A DNA stretch of 60,045 bases from Candidatus Poribacteria bacterium (GTDB taxonomy: Bacteria > Poribacteria > WGA-4E > WGA-3G): NCBI GenBank assembly GCA_026710795.1, contig JAPOQK010000045.1, positions 1 through 60,045 on the forward strand, given 5' to 3'. This document shows, one piece after another, positions 26,255-34,366 of this stretch (position 1 is the first letter of the stretch; every line of letters begins with the position of its first letter). The notes under the pieces are model-generated. The model was not told where the DNA came from and did no database searches. It was given only the letters and a program-made list of their open reading frames with translations. The translations under genes and the position numbers were made by a program.

Positions 26255-26598
26255 CGATTGATTGGATCTATTTTAGAAATGGCTGAAACTCATGCAAGAA
26301 AGTGCAAGAGGTACTTGACACAAATAATATACAAGCAGAAAACCGATCAGATGCGAGAAAAGATAAACTTGAATCGGACGCTGTATGGGAATTAATTGGA
26401 TCTGCTGAGCAGATTGTTGTCGCTAAAGGCAAGAAGGTGGAAACCTTTATACCTAATGAGGATGTACGGGACGATGTTCTGAATGTAGTTCTCGGACGAA
26501 GCGGTAGCCTACGTGCTCCAACTGTACAAATTGGTAATGTGTTTTATGTAGGCTATAACGATACCATCTATTCTGAACCACCGTTTGGAAATGGATAG
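26251..26598 (+). CDS. putative selenoprotein, ArsC/Spx-like thioredoxin fold (Sec12, UxxC)
   Basis: 115 aa if the UGA at 26284-26286 is read as selenocysteine. The peptide runs MTIDWIYFRNG-Sec-NSCKKVQEVL, so Sec12 and C15 form a U-x-x-C redox pair. It continues in the same frame to a TAG at 26596-26598. It resembles ArsC/Spx-type proteins, in which a Y-x-x-x-x-C-x-x-C-K-K-V motif is followed by the cis-Pro segment LRAPTVQIGNVFYVGY seen here near residues 90-105. A bacterial-type SECIS-like hairpin follows the UGA. GGAGG precedes the ATG, whose ATGA overlaps the upstream stop. The alternative is a GTG start at 26302, but that truncates the redox motif. No selA, selB or selD lies in the window, so Sec use in this genome is not shown here. 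Confidence 0.8.
26302..26321 (+). promoter_or_regulatory. SECIS-like hairpin 3' of the in-frame UGA
   Basis: Arms GTGCAAG (26302-26308) and CTTG plus CAC (26314-26317, 26319-26321), with one bulged A, around a loop AGGTA. The loop starts 22 nt after the UGA. Bacterial SECIS elements carry a short stem just downstream of the UGA with a G-U in the apical loop; AGGU in the loop fits that pattern. The pairing is by eye, not computed. Confidence 0.6.
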
Positions 26599-26609
26599 AG
26601 TGAAAGCAA

Positions 26610-27374
26610 ATGTCTATTGAAAAGATACTGATTACTGGTGCTGCAGGTTACCTCGCACAGTTTGTAATTGATCAGTTGCATACATCCTATCACTTAACAC
26701 TTACCGATATTGCTGAACCTAAAAAAGAGTATGAGGGTATAAACTTCATTAAGGCAGATGTTACAAAATCTGCTGAGATTGAAGCAGCGTGTGCAGGTCA
26801 AGATGCTGTTATACACCTTGTCGCGTTAGTACGTGAAAGGCACGGTAAACCTAATACTCTGTTTGCTGATGTGATGGTGAAGGGAACTTGGAACGTCGCT
26901 GAGGCATGTATTAGACAGCATGTGCAGAAGTTAGTAAACATCTCCAGTATTTCAGCATGTCCACCCTCACCTGGTGTTCAATTACCATATCAAGTTGATA
27001 AACCGTTTCAGTTTGGTGGAGGCGACCTTAATTATGCGTTGGCGAAATATCTCGGTGAACAGATAGGTTTAGCATATCATCAGGCACACGGTTTGAAGGT
27101 AATTCATATCCGTCCAGGAGTTATTGATGGTGATGGCATGAATCCCGGACCATCAGCACCTAAAACCGTGTCAGAACCTTGGTTTGTCTATGTTGATCCG
27201 AGAGATGTTGCTCAATGTGTGGAATGCGCTATCGAATCAGAACATGTGAGTTATGGTGCATATAACGCAGTTGCTGGTCGATCAGACTCCCGTTATGACT
27301 GGAAGCAAGCAGAACACGATATAGGATATTCACCTAAACACAATTGGGAGGATATACCAGATAGCAATTTCTAA
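26610..27374 (+). CDS. NAD-dependent epimerase/dehydratase (extended SDR)
   Basis: 254 aa. The Rossmann motif is ILITGAAGYLAQFVI, and the active site is YALAK (Tyr-x-x-x-Lys) with the serine block VNISSIS. HIRPGVIDGDG and FVYVDPRDVAQCVECAI match the sugar epimerase family. At 254 aa it is shorter than UDP-sugar epimerases (about 310-340), so the C-terminal substrate domain is trimmed. It begins 11 bp after the selenoprotein-like gene and ends 8 bp from the convergent glutamate-synthase-like gene. It likely epimerises or dehydrates the sugar derivative handled by the operon. Confidence 0.86.
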   Translation: MSIEKILITGAAGYLAQFVIDQLHTSYHLTLTDIAEPKKEYEGINFIKADVTKSAEIEAACAGQDAVIHLVALVRERHGKPNTLFADVMVKGTWNVAEACIRQHVQKLVNISSISACPPSPGVQLPYQVDKPFQFGGGDLNYALAKYLGEQIGLAYHQAHGLKVIHIRPGVIDGDGMNPGPSAPKTVSEPWFVYVDPRDVAQCVECAIESEHVSYGAYNAVAGRSDSRYDWKQAEHDIGYSPKHNWEDIPDSNF

Positions 27375-27382
27375 GACCGTTA

Positions 27383-28993
27383 TTACGGGACAACCCCTCC
27401 ATATTTCACCCCAGTTAGATATGCGATTTCGCGTTTCCAAGTAGTTAGGTCATCAAGGCTGAAATTGTTCAAATGAGTATGTCCACACGCACGGGCTAAC
27501 ACCTGCATCAATTCAACTGAAGCAGACAAGAAGTTGTTCAAACGTTTAGCTGCTACTTCAACCTTCAATCGTGCCCGTAAATTTTCTTTTTGTGTTGCAA
27601 TTCCCACAGGACAGTTGTTTGTATGACATGCACGCATTCCGATGCATCCGATTGCTTGCATTGCAGAATTGGCTATTGCGACTCCATCTGCACCGAGTGC
27701 TAACGCTTTGGCAAAATCCGCTGCTGTTCTTAAACCTCCTGTGATGATAAGTGTAATATTGCTGTTACCTGTATCATCAAGATATTTGCGCGCACGTGCT
27801 AAGGCAGGCAATGTTGGTACTGAAATATTGTCTCGAAACAGAAGTGGGGCAGCACCTGTTCCACCACCTCTACCATCCAATATAATGTAGTCCACACCTA
27901 TTTGGAGTGCTGATTCAATGTCTTTTTCAATATGTTGTGCGGAGAGCTTAAATCCAATCGGAATACCACCTGTTTCTTTTCGAACTAAGTCAGCGAATTT
28001 TGCGAAGTCATCAAGGGTTTCCCAATCAGGAAATCGTGCAGGTGAGATTGCTGGTTGACCTGCGGACAGTCCTCTGACAGCGGCGATTTCCTCAGTCACC
28101 TTACTGCTGGGTAGATGTCCACCTGTACCCGTTTTTGCACCTTGTCCTCCTTTGAAGTGAAATGCTTGTGCGTGATCTAATTTGTCAAAAGAGAAACCGA
28201 ATCGTGCAGATGCAAGTTCATAAAAGTAGCGGCTGTTGGCATTTGCTTCAGCTTCCAACATACCACCTTCCCCAGAACATATACCAGTTCCAGCCATTTC
28301 AGCCCCCTTTGCCAACGCAATTTTCGCTTCTGCTGACAAAGCACCGAAACTCATATCAGAAACAAAGATCGGTATATCTAATTTCAGCGGTTTTTTTGCA
28401 TTTGGACCGACTGTTAATTCAGTGCCAACCGGTGTATCGTCAAGATGTGGGGTTTTGTAGAGTTGTGCGACGACAAATTGCAGATCATCCCAATTGGGTA
28501 AGTCATTTCTCAGCACACCCATTGCTGCTGTTTGTCCGTGGTGTCCAACATTGCTTAATCCATTACTTGCTAATTCTTGGATTTCATTGACATAAGGTTC
28601 CTCCGTTGTACCATGAATATCTTGATAGTTTCCTTGATATTTTTCACGGTGATACGGTTGAGGATTCTCCTTTTCCCATTCACGGATTTCATCTTCGTCT
28701 ACATATACTATGTCGTCTTCAATCCATGCAGCAAACTTTGCAAGTCGTTCAGAATTCAGGTATTCGCTTATACCCGTATCATAACGGTAATCCCAGAAGT
28801 GTACTCCGCAAATCAGGTTCTCACCTTCAATATAGCCATCTGCGAGTAGTGCTCCGCGATGATGACAGCGTCCGTATAGGACAGAAATCTGATTATCATA
28901 TCGTATAATGACTAAATCTACATTTGCAACGAGCGCGTAAGCAGGTTCTTTGTCGTTGAGTTTGCTAAATTTCGCAACTTTAGTTTTCGTCAT
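27383..28993 (-). CDS. Rieske domain fused to FMN-binding glutamate synthase-like domain
   Basis: 536 aa from MTKTKVAKFS. Residues 1 to about 110 form a Rieske [2Fe-2S] domain: CHHRGALL and CGVHFWDY give the C-x-H and C-x-x-H ligand sets. The rest matches the FMN-binding half of glutamate synthase large subunits: GEGGMLEAEAN, GQGAKTGTGGHLP, DYIILDGRGGGTGAAP, ITGGLRTAADFAKALALGAD, and GCIGMRACHTNNCPVGIATQ carrying the cysteines of a 3Fe-4S cluster. No glutaminase domain is present, so it may be an amine-using or electron-transfer flavoprotein. The longer in-frame start (29092, TTG) would overlap the ccmD gene, while AGAAAGAG sits before the preferred ATG. Confidence 0.88.
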   Translation of the reverse strand: MTKTKVAKFSKLNDKEPAYALVANVDLVIIRYDNQISVLYGRCHHRGALLADGYIEGENLICGVHFWDYRYDTGISEYLNSERLAKFAAWIEDDIVYVDEDEIREWEKENPQPYHREKYQGNYQDIHGTTEEPYVNEIQELASNGLSNVGHHGQTAAMGVLRNDLPNWDDLQFVVAQLYKTPHLDDTPVGTELTVGPNAKKPLKLDIPIFVSDMSFGALSAEAKIALAKGAEMAGTGICSGEGGMLEAEANANSRYFYELASARFGFSFDKLDHAQAFHFKGGQGAKTGTGGHLPSSKVTEEIAAVRGLSAGQPAISPARFPDWETLDDFAKFADLVRKETGGIPIGFKLSAQHIEKDIESALQIGVDYIILDGRGGGTGAAPLLFRDNISVPTLPALARARKYLDDTGNSNITLIITGGLRTAADFAKALALGADGVAIANSAMQAIGCIGMRACHTNNCPVGIATQKENLRARLKVEVAAKRLNNFLSASVELMQVLARACGHTHLNNFSLDDLTTWKREIAYLTGVKYGGVVP

Positions 28994-29048
28994 GTCATTA
29001 ACTCTTTCTACGTTTTTTGGGTATAAACGCAAAACAGGACGAACAGGA

Positions 29049-29432
29049 TTACTCAGCTGCTTCTTCTTGACTGTTGGGTTCGGTTTGTTCAAGTTGAGAG
29101 AGGCGTAGTTCTAAATTATGCTGCTGTCTTCCTAAACGCAATACATATAGCATGATAGCAAGCCAAATAACTAAATAAGCGGCGTACAGAAATTTGAGTC
29201 GTCTTTTTTGTTCTGATTCCAGTTGCTCAATAGCCAGTTGTACAGTTTTTGTGGCTTCATCTTCATCTATCTGTGGTTTTGTTTCACCAGCTTCTTCTGC
29301 AGCGTTTACGACTTGTGCAATTGCATCCGTTACTGCAGCATCAACTTCATTCGATGTTATCGCGACAGGTATTTGTGCTATCAGAAACAATCCGAAGATT
29401 CCAATAAAAGTTATAATTATAATAATACGCAT
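29049..29432 (-). CDS. ccmD: CcmD-like cytochrome c biogenesis protein
   Basis: 127 aa. An N-terminal membrane helix (RIIIIITFIGIFGLFLIAQI) and an acidic middle domain (residues about 30-75) precede a second helix KFLYAAYLVIWLAIMLYVLRLGRQQHNLELRLSQLE, the typical CcmD signature (AYL-xx-W...YxLRLGRxQ, then a coiled tail). CcmD is normally 60-70 aa; the extra acidic N-terminal domain is unusual. CcmD stabilises the CcmC complex during heme delivery. The start ATG lies right after the ccmC stop. The assignment rests mainly on the C-terminal block and the neighbour. Confidence 0.75.
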   Translation of the reverse strand: MRIIIIITFIGIFGLFLIAQIPVAITSNEVDAAVTDAIAQVVNAAEEAGETKPQIDEDEATKTVQLAIEQLESEQKRRLKFLYAAYLVIWLAIMLYVLRLGRQQHNLELRLSQLEQTEPNSQEEAAE

Positions 29433-30110
29433 TTACATTTCTCCAAGTTGTTTTTGCCGTATTGCTTCATATCGCAGATTAGATTCCCCCATACGATATT
29501 GCAAAAATAACATTAGACCATAGAATGAGAGGAAGGCTAAGAATGTGAACCAAAAGGTCAATTTCATTGTTGGTGCCATATCGTATTTTGTATTTGTTCC
29601 TGGATGCATATTTGATGCTGCTTGCCAAATATTGACTGAATGGTATACAATTGGCACGTTCAAACCAGCAAAGATACCTAATACTGCTGAAAAAGTTCTG
29701 CGTGTTTCTCCTCTCAATATTGCCCGTAGAATAAAATAACCGACATACATCAACCACATTACCAGAGTTGTCGTTAAACGAGGTTCCCAAGTCCACCATG
29801 TATGCCAAGAAACCCGTGCCCATATCGGTCCTGATAACAACACCGCTGTGCAAAAGAGGAGTCCAATCTCTGCTGATGCTACTGCTAATATGTCATGCTG
29901 TGGTTTCCTTTTTATAAGAAACATAATACAGAGGGCAAAATTGACACCAAATGCTACAAATGCTATGAATGCGGATGATACATGAAAGTAGAAGACCTTT
30001 TGTATCTCCAGCATGCTTTTTTCCATAGGGGCATAAGCAAAAATGAGATATATTGCGAAGAAAATCATAATTGCAGATAGAACAGTCAGTATCTTTATTG
30101 ATTTTCCCAT
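29433..30110 (-). CDS. ccmC: CcmC-type heme exporter, cytochrome c biogenesis
   Basis: 225 aa with six membrane helices. The WWTWEPRLTTTLVMWLMYVGYFILR block is the tryptophan-rich heme-handling motif of the CcmC/CcsA family, followed by FAGLNVPIVYHSVNIWQ. It transfers heme to CcmE on the periplasmic side in system I cytochrome c maturation. The start overlaps the map gene's end by 16 bp. No ccmA, ccmB, ccmE or ccmF is in the window, so the rest of the system must lie elsewhere or be absent. Confidence 0.88.
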   Translation of the reverse strand: MGKSIKILTVLSAIMIFFAIYLIFAYAPMEKSMLEIQKVFYFHVSSAFIAFVAFGVNFALCIMFLIKRKPQHDILAVASAEIGLLFCTAVLLSGPIWARVSWHTWWTWEPRLTTTLVMWLMYVGYFILRAILRGETRRTFSAVLGIFAGLNVPIVYHSVNIWQAASNMHPGTNTKYDMAPTMKLTFWFTFLAFLSFYGLMLFLQYRMGESNLRYEAIRQKQLGEM

Positions 30111-30892
30111 ATCGGACTCCCTGTAAGTATTTCCGGTCCATCAGAAAGAACTGCCACAGTATGTTCAAATAGTGCAGACAAACTCCCATCTGAGGTAGTA
30201 ACCCTCCATCCATCCTCCAAAATATCCACACTTGATTGTCCTGCATTAACCATTGCCTCAATTGCCAGCACCATTCCCGGTCTTAAACGAACTCCTCGTC
30301 CGGGTTTTCCATTGGTTGGTACTTGTGGTTCTTCATGAAGGTGACGACCAATACCGTGTCCTGAAAAGTTCTGAAGCACGGAAAAACCTGCTTTTTCGGC
30401 AACATTTTGAAGTTGATATGATACATCTCCCATACGGTTTCCCGGTTTTGCTTCTGAAATAGCTGCATATAATGATTCTTTAGTGACTTCAAGTAACTTT
30501 AGTGCATCAGGAGTTGTTTTTCCTACGGTAAATGTATATGCGTTATCACCGTGATACCCATCAATGTGAACAGCAGTATCCACCCCGATGATGTCACCTT
30601 CCTTTAACACTTCATTTATATCTGGAATTCCGTGTATAACGGTGTTGTTGACAGATACACAGATTGTGGCAGGATATGGAGTATGATCCGGAATTACATA
30701 ACCAAGAAATGATGAAGTAGCCTTCAAATCTGCAATGGCTTTACGTGAGACCATTTCTAATTCGTAAGTCGTTACTCCTGGTTGAATTGCGTCAGCGATA
30801 GTCTGCAAAACTTTTGCGGCAGCTTGTCCACTGCGCTTCATTTTCTCAATTTCTGTTCTGTTCTTAATTCTGATTTTTTGCATAAAATTCAA
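30095..30892 (-). CDS. map: methionine aminopeptidase, type I
   Basis: 265 aa. Metal-binding residues are read in GDIIGVDTAVHIDGYHGDNAYTFTVG (two Asp), FSGHGIGRHLHEEPQVP (His) and VLAIEAMVNAG (Glu), with another Glu in the C-terminal FEHTVAVL region. It removes the initiator methionine from nascent proteins in the cytoplasm. Length and motif order match bacterial type I enzymes. MNFM has a second ATG nine bases on; either start is possible. It overlaps ccmC by 16 bp and follows miaB by 59 bp. Confidence 0.92.
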   Translation of the reverse strand: MNFMQKIRIKNRTEIEKMKRSGQAAAKVLQTIADAIQPGVTTYELEMVSRKAIADLKATSSFLGYVIPDHTPYPATICVSVNNTVIHGIPDINEVLKEGDIIGVDTAVHIDGYHGDNAYTFTVGKTTPDALKLLEVTKESLYAAISEAKPGNRMGDVSYQLQNVAEKAGFSVLQNFSGHGIGRHLHEEPQVPTNGKPGRGVRLRPGMVLAIEAMVNAGQSSVDILEDGWRVTTSDGSLSALFEHTVAVLSDGPEILTGSPIWENQ

Positions 30893-30951
30893 TAATCTTT
30901 CTCGAATAAAACGAACGCAACAGGTATCAGAATACCAATACTGTTAACATT

Positions 30952-32385
30952 TTATCTAACTATATCACCAATCAACGTATGTGCAGTAGCAGAATGTATT
31001 TTCACATTGACAATATCACCGACCTGTGTCTCTTCCTTTGGGAAAACTGTGGTTTTGAATGTATCGGTCTTACCGTGATATTGGTCAGCATTTCGTCGGC
31101 TATCTCCTTCAATCAAAACAGGTACAGTAGTTCCTATCTTTGATTGGTTAATTTCTCCAGAGATTTTCTCTTGTAGATTGATAATCTCGTTTAATCTTTT
31201 TGCCTTTTCTTTTTCAGGTACATCATCGGGTAGCATTTTGTTTGCTAATGTTCCATCTCGATCAGAATACTTAAACATAAAGGCAGAATCGAATCTGATT
31301 TCTTCCATTAGTTCATAGGTTTGCTTAAAATCTTTTTCGGTTTCCTCACAAAAACCGACAATGACATCAGTTGAAATAGCAATCTGTGGTATTTTATCAC
31401 GGATTTTTGAAACCAGCTCACGATATTGTTCTGCGGTGTATGTTCTTCGCATTCGTTGTAACACCTGAGTGGATCCAGATTGCAAAGGGAGATGGAGTTG
31501 ATTACATACTTCCGGACAATTTTCCATCGCATCAATCATACTGTCTGTGGCATCTGCAGGATGTGGTGATGTAAATCGGACCCGTTCCACACCGTCAACT
31601 TCAGCAATGCTCCAAAGGAGTTCACCAAAATCATGGTTTCCATCATGGTATGAGTTGACTGTTTGTCCGAGTAGTACAATTTCTTTAAAGCCTTCCTCCA
31701 CAAGTCTTTTAACATCATCTGTAAGTATTTTCAAGGGAATGCTTCGTTCTCTACCTCGGACAAAAGGTACGATACAGAAAGTGCACATTTTATCACATCC
31801 TCGTTGAATTGTGAGCCATGCACGGATCCCTTCTTTTCTAATGGGTGCGATATCAGCATAATCTTCGCTTTTATCCAACTGCAAGCCAAGAAATGGATCT
31901 CCACTCACTACAGCATTGAGTGCCATAGGTAAGTTGCGATACGCATCAGGTCCCATAACAAGGTCTACATAAGGTGCTGCATCCAAAATCTTATCGCGGA
32001 GATGTTGTGCCATACAGCCACAAACTCCGATTATGAGATTCCCTTCACGTCGCTTCTTATGATTTAGATGCTCAAGCCGATTTATGACCTTGGTTTCTGC
32101 GTTTTCACGGATGGCACAGGTGTTCAGCAAGATTACATCTGCATCATCAATATCAGATACTGTGCGATGTCCTGCCTGTGTTAAGATACCTGTCATGAGT
32201 TCACTGTCACTGACATTCATCTGACACCCATAGGTTTCAATATAGACATTGCGTTGGAATTGTTTTTTGATGTTTATATCAGAAGGTTGTGTTAACAACT
32301 TGTCATCAGGAATTAATTGAGATTGGGATGAGTAGATTGGAAGAGGTGATTTAGTTTTCATTGTATTATGCGGTTTAACATACAT
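30952..32385 (-). CDS. miaB: tRNA-2-methylthio-N6-dimethylallyladenosine synthase
   Basis: 477 aa. An N-terminal MTTase domain with three cysteines (YGCQMNVSDSELM, NTCAIRENAE and GCMAQ) is followed by a radical SAM domain with CxxxCxxC in RGCDKMCTFCIVPFVRGRERS, and a C-terminal TRAM-type domain. It methylthiolates i6A37 in tRNA using two 4Fe-4S clusters. The N-terminal extension MYVKPHNTMKTKSPLP is poorly conserved, so the ATG at residue 9 is also possible. It begins 8 bp after the PmoA-like gene's stop. Confidence 0.93.
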   Translation of the reverse strand: MYVKPHNTMKTKSPLPIYSSQSQLIPDDKLLTQPSDINIKKQFQRNVYIETYGCQMNVSDSELMTGILTQAGHRTVSDIDDADVILLNTCAIRENAETKVINRLEHLNHKKRREGNLIIGVCGCMAQHLRDKILDAAPYVDLVMGPDAYRNLPMALNAVVSGDPFLGLQLDKSEDYADIAPIRKEGIRAWLTIQRGCDKMCTFCIVPFVRGRERSIPLKILTDDVKRLVEEGFKEIVLLGQTVNSYHDGNHDFGELLWSIAEVDGVERVRFTSPHPADATDSMIDAMENCPEVCNQLHLPLQSGSTQVLQRMRRTYTAEQYRELVSKIRDKIPQIAISTDVIVGFCEETEKDFKQTYELMEEIRFDSAFMFKYSDRDGTLANKMLPDDVPEKEKAKRLNEIINLQEKISGEINQSKIGTTVPVLIEGDSRRNADQYHGKTDTFKTTVFPKEETQVGDIVNVKIHSATAHTLIGDIVR

Positions 32386-32393
32386 TTTAGAAT

Positions 32394-33170
32394 TTAACTT
32401 TGACCACTTATATATTTTTTATAGTAATCCGATATGTCAATCGTAAAAAGGTCTCCAACATAAACAATCACACGGTATTTTGTGGTTCGAATTGCCTTTG
32501 TGTCTAAGGTAAACGGTTGTGATTGTGCACACAGATATCCAAGATATGCGTCTTCAGCAAGAAATATTGTTTGTCCATTTTCTGGATGTGGAAGAATTGC
32601 CAATCCGATGGATGTGTTACCGATTATACCACAAAGTGTTCCCCACACAGATTCCTTCTCGTTCACTTCCATTTCACCGATTCTACCATCTGAATTTGCT
32701 GCTTTCCGATGTTCCATTTCGGCTGCATAATAACCTAATCCGATGTTATCAACCGTAATAGGGTTAGATGGAGCATGTAAATCAATGTTTATATCAATTA
32801 CTTGTATGTTGTTTTGTTGTGGTAGAACTATCGTCTCACAGTTCTTTATTATCTTATGGCTGTTTTCTTGGAATTCGGTTATGCTAACGAATTGGACATA
32901 TTCTTTTAATGTTTCCCATTCAAGGTTTGTAGTTTTCTTTTGTAACTCTATTTGTTTTCCACTTTCATCTTTCACCGATCCAATTGAGAAACAGAGACCC
33001 GGTAAATGCTTATTTCCAATACCTATTGTCATCACTTGTCCATTCGGAGCATTTATAGGGTGATAGTGGGGTTGTGTTATTGACTCTCCATAACAATAGG
33101 TGAGTGTTGGTTCACCATTCTCAGAGATTGATAATTCTTTTCCTGGAACTTCTTCAAGTCTAAATTCCAT
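32394..33170 (-). CDS. PmoA/DUF6807-like domain protein
   Basis: 258 aa, no signal peptide. The sequence has the pattern GEPTLTYCYGE...QPHYHPINAPNGQVMT, then LEWETLKEYVQFVSITEF, VIDINIDLHAPSNPITVD and a small-residue run GYYAAEMEHRKAANSDGRIG. These match the layout I associate with the DUF6807 family (also named methane oxygenase PmoA, though members are soluble beta-sandwich proteins of unknown function). The usual DHPHHRG block appears only as KHLPGLCFSIG, so the assignment is tentative. It is the first gene of the minus-strand operon. Confidence 0.7.
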   Translation of the reverse strand: MEFRLEEVPGKELSISENGEPTLTYCYGESITQPHYHPINAPNGQVMTIGIGNKHLPGLCFSIGSVKDESGKQIELQKKTTNLEWETLKEYVQFVSITEFQENSHKIIKNCETIVLPQQNNIQVIDINIDLHAPSNPITVDNIGLGYYAAEMEHRKAANSDGRIGEMEVNEKESVWGTLCGIIGNTSIGLAILPHPENGQTIFLAEDAYLGYLCAQSQPFTLDTKAIRTTKYRVIVYVGDLFTIDISDYYKKYISGQS

Positions 33171-33646
33171 GTGCTAATTATACCATATCTGTCTTAAATA
33201 TGCAAAAGTTCTTGGTAGTAAACAATAATTCTTCAATTGTTGATATTCTAACTCAACTACATCCAATAGCACACAAAATCTAACGATGTCCAATGATCTG
33301 CATTAGAAAAATGACGTTACACGTCCAATTAGGAATTTGTATGTATCTAATTGTGACGTTTGCACGTCCTAATTAGGACGTTTTTCACGTCACATTGACG
33401 TGGAAAAGCTAAGCTGTACAAGGAATGTGACGCGATTTTCGCATTTTTTTGTTTTTCCTTGATTTTTTGTGTGTCATATAGGGTAAGACCGATATAATTA
33501 CTATGTGAAATATATTATAACACATCAATTTATGTTTGTCAAGAAAAATAATCATATCATGTAAGTTTTATCAACTAATGGTTAATTATCTGATTCAGAA
33601 ATATATATTAAGTTTATTACAAATAGACATGGAAGGTAGATGACCT
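33171..33646. other. 476-bp divergent intergenic region
   Basis: It separates the minus-strand operon from the amidotransferase gene. The stretch near 33313-33402 has the palindrome cluster described separately, and 33530-33646 is AT-rich and likely holds the plus-strand promoter. No gene or RNA was recognised in it. Confidence 0.5.
33313..33402. promoter_or_regulatory. cluster of ACGTC/GACGT palindromes (operator-like)
   Basis: Seven ACGTC or GACGT cores occur in 90 bp. They include a perfect 18-bp palindrome ACGTCCTAATTAGGACGT (33364-33381), a 7-bp inverted pair CACGTCA/TGACGTG with a 3-nt spacer (33386-33402), and a direct repeat of GACGTT...ACGTCC...AATTAGGA at 33313-33334 and 33355-33378. 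This regular layout fits cooperative binding by a dimeric regulator, but no regulator gene is adjacent. Confidence 0.5.
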
Positions 33647-34342
33647 ATGAAACCCAAAATTGGTATCCCTGTAGTTGATCGTGACGGAAATCACATGTTC
33701 AAAAATTATATTACTACAATTGAGGAGTATGGAGGAGAGGCACACTTATTAATTCGTGGTTGTGGAAATGCTAAGGATTTTGTGTCGCAGATAGATGGAT
33801 TATTGCTTCCTGGAGGTGGAGATATTCATCCAGATTACTTTAATCAAGAATGGCATCCAGAAATCATAAACGTCAATGAAGATCGTGATGAATTAGAAAT
33901 ATCAATATTTGAAGAAGCATTCAACCAAGACATTCCAGTTTTTGGAATTTGTCGCGGGATTCAAGTGATGAGTGTTGCCATGGGAGGAAGCCTATATCAG
34001 GATATAGAAACGGAATATCCGCAAGAAGCGGTCACACACCCCAGTATATCCGCTAAAGATTCACGACACAATATTGAGATTGAACCTGAAAGTGTGCTTG
34101 GAAAGATAATTGGTGAAAGTGCAGAAGAAGTGAATTCTGCTCATCATCAGGCAGTAGATGATATTGGTGAAGGTTTTGTGGTGACTGCCCGTTCAGAAGA
34201 TGGTATCGTCGAGGCGATGGAAAATCCCTCAAAACAATTTATGGTCGGTGTGCAATATCATCCTGAGAGGATGACACAAAATGAGAAGTTCAGAGAACAT
34301 AGACGAAAACTATTTGAAGCGTTTCTTTCTTCAATAAAATAA
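33647..34342 (+). CDS. class I glutamine amidotransferase-like gamma-glutamyl hydrolase
   Basis: 231 aa peptidase C26/gamma-glutamyl-gamma-aminobutyrate hydrolase family. The nucleophile is C102 in FGICRGIQVMSVAMGG. The His/Glu of the triad are in VGVQYHPERM near residue 210. The LLLPGGGDIHPDYF block near 52-66 is the oxyanion-hole region. It hydrolyses gamma-glutamyl bonds, for example on gamma-glutamyl-polyamines. GGAAGGT lies about 12 nt before the ATG. The neighbouring genes do not show the pathway. The gene stands alone on its strand. Confidence 0.88.
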   Translation: MKPKIGIPVVDRDGNHMFKNYITTIEEYGGEAHLLIRGCGNAKDFVSQIDGLLLPGGGDIHPDYFNQEWHPEIINVNEDRDELEISIFEEAFNQDIPVFGICRGIQVMSVAMGGSLYQDIETEYPQEAVTHPSISAKDSRHNIEIEPESVLGKIIGESAEEVNSAHHQAVDDIGEGFVVTARSEDGIVEAMENPSKQFMVGVQYHPERMTQNEKFREHRRKLFEAFLSSIK

Positions 34343-34366
34343 AGCATCATCCAACATATTATGTGG

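Noticed and set aside
26302..26598. Independent gene starting at GTG 26302
   Set aside because: No ribosome site precedes it, it lacks the redox motif and the upstream ATG with GGAGG continues in the same frame across the UGA.
28994..29092. Longer TTG start for the Rieske-flavoprotein gene
   Set aside because: It overlaps the ccmD coding region, and AGAAAGAG lies before the ATG at 28993.
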